Source: an uncultured Acetatifactor sp. (GTDB lineage Bacteria; Bacillota; Clostridia; Lachnospirales; Lachnospiraceae). Taken from it: a stretch of DNA of 10,408 nucleotides. This document shows positions 7,721-10,408 of the stretch, piece after piece. Position numbers and translations under genes: made by a program. Positions within the stretch are counted from its first letter, which is position 1; every line of letters starts with the position of its first letter. The stretch is taken from NCBI GenBank assembly GCA_948496895.1, contig CAOOJO010000056.1:1-10408 (forward strand). Direction: 5' to 3'. A model generated the notes under the pieces. It saw only the letters and a program-made list of their open reading frames with translations. It made no database searches and was not told the origin of the DNA.

Positions 7721-7728
7721 GGCTGCTT
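7703..7728 (-). terminator. intrinsic terminator of the RNA-repair operon, overlapping the convergent gene
   Basis: Stem GCAGCCC (7708-7714) / GGGCTGC (7720-7726) with loop GGGTA; two further A-T pairs extend it. Read on the minus strand it is followed by TTTTT (7707-7703), so it terminates transcription about 25 nt past the stop codon at 7754. On the plus strand only TTCC follows, so it is a weak terminator for the sensor gene, whose TAG stop lies within the hairpin. Confidence 0.78.
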
Positions 7729-7753
7729 CCACGTCTTCCGTCCGTACGGCGCC

Positions 7754-9955
7754 TCACCGCGCCGTTTCTTTCTCCTGGTAGAACATCCGCCGCAGGGTGC
7801 AGATATCCTTGGGCAGGGCCTCCCTGTCCTCCACATCGTGGAGCTTCCTGACCCAGGCGTAATACTCGTTGGCCAGGGGCGTGGTCAGGGCGGAGGTCTT
7901 GGTGATGTAGCCCTTGCGGATGGCCTCGTGGGACACGCTGCGCATGAACTTCCAGAAATTGTAGTAGGTCAGCTTCAGCTTGGTCATGTACCCGGCGCTG
8001 TCCTCGATGACGAAGCCCTCGATCCTGTGCCCCCGGTATTCGTAGTCCGGCTCCATGACCTCATAGTACCAGTCGAAGAATTCCTGCCAGTTGGCCAGCT
8101 GCGCCGCCCGCTCCTTGGGTTCCAGGCCCAGCTGCCCGGCCACATGGCACATGTCCTCATAGCCATACTTTTTGAATTCCATCTTATTATATACGATATC
8201 CAGAAGGAACAATCTGCTCTCCGGATACTCGATGATATGCGGGTCGTTCTCCATGTCCACGCACTCGAAGACAAAGGAGACTTCGTGTTCTTTGCAGTAC
8301 GCCTTCAGCTCCTCCAGGTGCTCCGGCGTGACCTTCCGCCGCACCATCTCCTGGAAATACCCCGCGTACTGGCTGTCTATGGTGGACTTGCTGGCCAGGA
8401 ACAGCGCGTCCTCATACTCATTGTAGCTGGCAATCCCCAGGAATCCGTTCTCCTTCACGTAGGCCGTCACCGGGAACTGCAGCTTATGCTGGAGCATGTC
8501 GAACCTGGTCTCGGGCCGTTCGTTGACATTGAAGAACTTGTCGTAGGCCCTGGCCACCACCTTTCCCTTCATGGTGTCCAGGTACAGACCCCTGGCCTTG
8601 GTGGTCTGAGCGTCCCAGACTCTGTCGTAGAAGGCCTTGTCCGTGTAGTTGAAGGAGGAGATATTGCCGTACTTCTTCTCCTGGATGTATTTATTCTGGC
8701 GCAGGGCCATGATGACATCGGCGATATCGCTCTCCGTCACCGCCTGCTCGTGCAGGATTTCCGGCGTCTTATACACCTCATTGGGCACCTCGACGCAGTG
8801 GATGCCCTCCCCGTCCACCTGGACGCAGCGCAGGCAGCCGCCGTACTCCACCTGCCCCTCCAGATTGAAGACCCTGTCGTTGACCTGCACGGGCAGTTGC
8901 TTGGTGTTGCGGTGCCCGTGAATCTGATAGCAGTTCTGTGGCGTGGTGTCGAAGAAGGACTCGGCTATGACCTCGAAGTCATTGTAGCTGCCCACGCCCT
9001 TGATCATCTGCTCCGTGGCCACGAAGGAGATGTTCTCCGGCAGGGTGCTCAGGCCCGCGTGGGTGACCAGGAATATCCTGTCGTCATACCGATAATAGGC
9101 GCACTGGCCGAACTTCCGGTACAGCTGCCTGACCTGCTTTTTGTCCAGCCCCGCCGCGTCCAGCTGGGGTCTGGTAATCAGCTCGAATTCCTTGGACCTG
9201 CCCGTGGTATCATTGGCCCAGTGCCACAGCCACCTCTCGTGGTTGCCCTCCAGCATCAGCACGTTCTTTCGGCCCATGATGGACATCAGAAATTCCACCA
9301 CCTCCACGTTCTCCAGCCCTCTGTCGATGTAATCCCCTATAAAAATGTACATTTCATCATCCTTGATGCCGCCGTTGTCCGCCAGGTATTTCTGCAGGGC
9401 GGTGTTGCAGCCGTGGATGTCGCCGATGTGATGGACGCGCTTGTAGGAGGACATGTCGAAGAGCCTGGTCCACACCGTGTCCAGCTCATCGGGCCGAATC
9501 ACCTTGATGCCCGAGGGAATCTTCTGGGTACGGAACCGGGCGTACATATTGTCGATTACCGCCTCCGGCACCCTCTTCACCACCTCTCTGTTCGCGTTCC
9601 TGCGCTTCACCTCCTGGATGGGGATGTCCGTGAAGTCCACGCAATATATCCTGTAACGGTAGGTGTCGCACATCTCCTTGTACCGGTTCATCTCGCTGGT
9701 CTTGGAATTGGTGGCGTCGATGACCGTGAAGTCGCCCCTCTGCATCCTGACCTCCAGGATGGCGAACAGGGTCTTCCACACTGTGGCGTCATTGTCCTGG
9801 CTGATTCCCTCCGTGCCGTCCGGCAGCATCACCGGGCTCTGGCACAGCAGCCGGATGTCGTCCGCCGACAGCGCAAAGGGCTTTAAGCCGTGCTGCGCGA
9901 TCCAGGTGGACTTCCCGCAGCTTGCGGAGCCTCTCAATAAAAGTAAAATCCTCAT
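7754..9955 (-). CDS. trifunctional RNA repair enzyme: polynucleotide kinase, phosphatase and T4 Rnl1-like RNA ligase
   Basis: Protein of 733 aa with three catalytic modules. Residues 1-165: P-loop 5'-OH polynucleotide kinase, Walker A GSASCGKS (9-16), a DxxR motif (Asp32, Arg35) as in the T4 Pnkp active site, and a lid-like RRNANR (118-123). Residues 170-395: calcineurin-type phosphoesterase with GDIHG (178-182), GDYIDRG (207-213), GNHE (237-240), THAG (298-301) and HGH (346-348), the set of metal ligands found in bacterial Pnkp. Residues 430-733: RNA ligase with RG (455-456), DKFFNVNE (472-479), nucleotidyl motif I KENG with the probable AMP-accepting Lys501, motif III FVFE (561-564), motif IV EGFVIE (646-651) and motif V KLK (659-661). 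These align in order with T4 RNA ligase 1. It would remove a 3'-phosphate or cyclic phosphate, phosphorylate the 5'-OH and seal the break, for example in cleaved tRNA. ATG at 9955 with AAGAGG upstream. Activity is inferred from motifs. Confidence 0.9.
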   Translation of the reverse strand: MRILLLLRGSASCGKSTWIAQHGLKPFALSADDIRLLCQSPVMLPDGTEGISQDNDATVWKTLFAILEVRMQRGDFTVIDATNSKTSEMNRYKEMCDTYRYRIYCVDFTDIPIQEVKRRNANREVVKRVPEAVIDNMYARFRTQKIPSGIKVIRPDELDTVWTRLFDMSSYKRVHHIGDIHGCNTALQKYLADNGGIKDDEMYIFIGDYIDRGLENVEVVEFLMSIMGRKNVLMLEGNHERWLWHWANDTTGRSKEFELITRPQLDAAGLDKKQVRQLYRKFGQCAYYRYDDRIFLVTHAGLSTLPENISFVATEQMIKGVGSYNDFEVIAESFFDTTPQNCYQIHGHRNTKQLPVQVNDRVFNLEGQVEYGGCLRCVQVDGEGIHCVEVPNEVYKTPEILHEQAVTESDIADVIMALRQNKYIQEKKYGNISSFNYTDKAFYDRVWDAQTTKARGLYLDTMKGKVVARAYDKFFNVNERPETRFDMLQHKLQFPVTAYVKENGFLGIASYNEYEDALFLASKSTIDSQYAGYFQEMVRRKVTPEHLEELKAYCKEHEVSFVFECVDMENDPHIIEYPESRLFLLDIVYNKMEFKKYGYEDMCHVAGQLGLEPKERAAQLANWQEFFDWYYEVMEPDYEYRGHRIEGFVIEDSAGYMTKLKLTYYNFWKFMRSVSHEAIRKGYITKTSALTTPLANEYYAWVRKLHDVEDREALPKDICTLRRMFYQEKETAR

Positions 9956-9983
9956 TCTACACCTCTTACAAATAATCTCTATT

Positions 9984-10408
9984 TCATTTTTCCCGGGGAA
10001 TCAATAGCTGTGAAATCAACTGCTCCACCTCATGGAGCTGCTCCCTGCTGTTCTCCCTGTGGCTGAGCCTGCGGTACTCCGAGGGGGACATGCCCTTCAT
10101 GGCCCGGAAGGCCTTGGTGAACACCAGCGCGTCATTGTAGCCGCAGGACAGGGCGATGCTCTCTATGGGATACGAGGTGGAATCCAACAGCTCTCTGGCC
10201 TTTGTGATGCGGAAGGTAGCGAGGAACCTTTGGGGGGACATCCCCAGATAATTCTGGAAGAGGGTGTAGAGATAGCTCCTGTTGATGCATACATAATCCG
10301 CCACATCCGTCACCCTGATAGGGTTGCAGTAATTGCTCTGGATGAAGGACACCGCCTTCTTCACATACTGATTGCCCTTGTCCTCCTCCTCCCGGGCCAC
10401 CACGCCCG
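9984..10408 (-). CDS. AraC-family transcriptional regulator, C-terminal part (cut by window edge)
   Basis: Only the last ~141 codons are in the window; the frame stays open to the edge, so the true start lies outside. The visible part is an AraC/XylS DNA-binding domain: a leading helix (YVKKAVSFIQSNY), a first helix-turn-helix around VTDVADYVCINRSYLYTLFQ, the conserved GMSPQRFL, a linker helix (RITKARELL), and a second helix-turn-helix around ESIALSCGYNDALVFTKAF ending in MSPSEYRR. About 25 polar residues follow as a tail. The missing N-terminus would commonly be a cupin-type sensor, but this cannot be seen. The stop codon lies 28 bp before the ATG of the RNA-repair gene in the same orientation, with no promoter or terminator obvious between them, so the two are probably one operon. 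Confidence 0.92.
   Translation of the reverse strand, partial: GVVAREEEDKGNQYVKKAVSFIQSNYCNPIRVTDVADYVCINRSYLYTLFQNYLGMSPQRFLATFRITKARELLDSTSYPIESIALSCGYNDALVFTKAFRAMKGMSPSEYRRLSHRENSREQLHEVEQLISQLLIPREK

Noticed and set aside
7838..9886. Very long plus-strand open frame (about 680 codons)
   Set aside because: It mirrors the kinase-phosphatase-ligase gene. The product is a repetitive Val/Leu/His-rich sequence without motifs, caused by codon bias in the real gene.

Overview
The window looks like chromosomal DNA from a moderately GC-rich Firmicute, most probably a gut Lachnospiraceae (Clostridium clostridioforme / Enterocloster / Blautia-like). This is inferred from strong AGGAGG-type ribosome binding sites, the Lpl-type sugar transporter paired with a membrane-anchored AraC regulator, a lipoprotein signal ending in Cys, and a tRNA without an encoded CCA end. 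The genus is not proven. No mobile element, CRISPR array, rRNA or phage gene was seen.

Layout. At 4-77 (+) lies tRNA-Pro(CGG). A hairpin at 96-122, with A and T runs on its two sides, can terminate both this tRNA and the operon arriving from the other side. From about 5230 down to 146 runs a four-gene minus-strand operon: two CUT1/LplB- and LplC-type permeases, a large solute-binding lipoprotein, and an FAD-dependent oxidoreductase. The transporter has no ATPase gene here, so it probably borrows a shared MsmX/MsmK-type ATPase. A 230-bp divergent control region follows, with one well-formed promoter in each direction. Three copies of GCCGATTGYG lie in it, one overlapping each -35 box and one between. 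The plus-strand gene at 5414-7720 encodes a membrane-bound AraC-family regulator (TM, extracytoplasmic sensor, TM, cytoplasmic linker, AraC DNA-binding domain). It is the natural candidate to bind those sites and switch the transporter on when a carbohydrate is present.

The right third is a different unit on the minus strand. The C-terminal part of a second AraC-type regulator, cut by the window edge, is followed after 27 bp by a 733-residue protein with three catalytic modules: a P-loop polynucleotide 5'-kinase, a calcineurin-like phosphoesterase, and a T4 Rnl1-type RNA ligase. All three keep their recognisable catalytic motifs. This is a one-polypeptide 'heal and seal' RNA repair enzyme. 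It resembles bacterial Pnkp in its first two domains, but the ligase module resembles phage T4 RNA ligase 1 and no hen1 gene is visible. It is the most interesting item in the window. Its gene and the sensor gene converge, and a minus-strand terminator overlaps the 3' end of the sensor gene.

Limits: all assignments come from reading motifs by eye. No database search or structure prediction was run.
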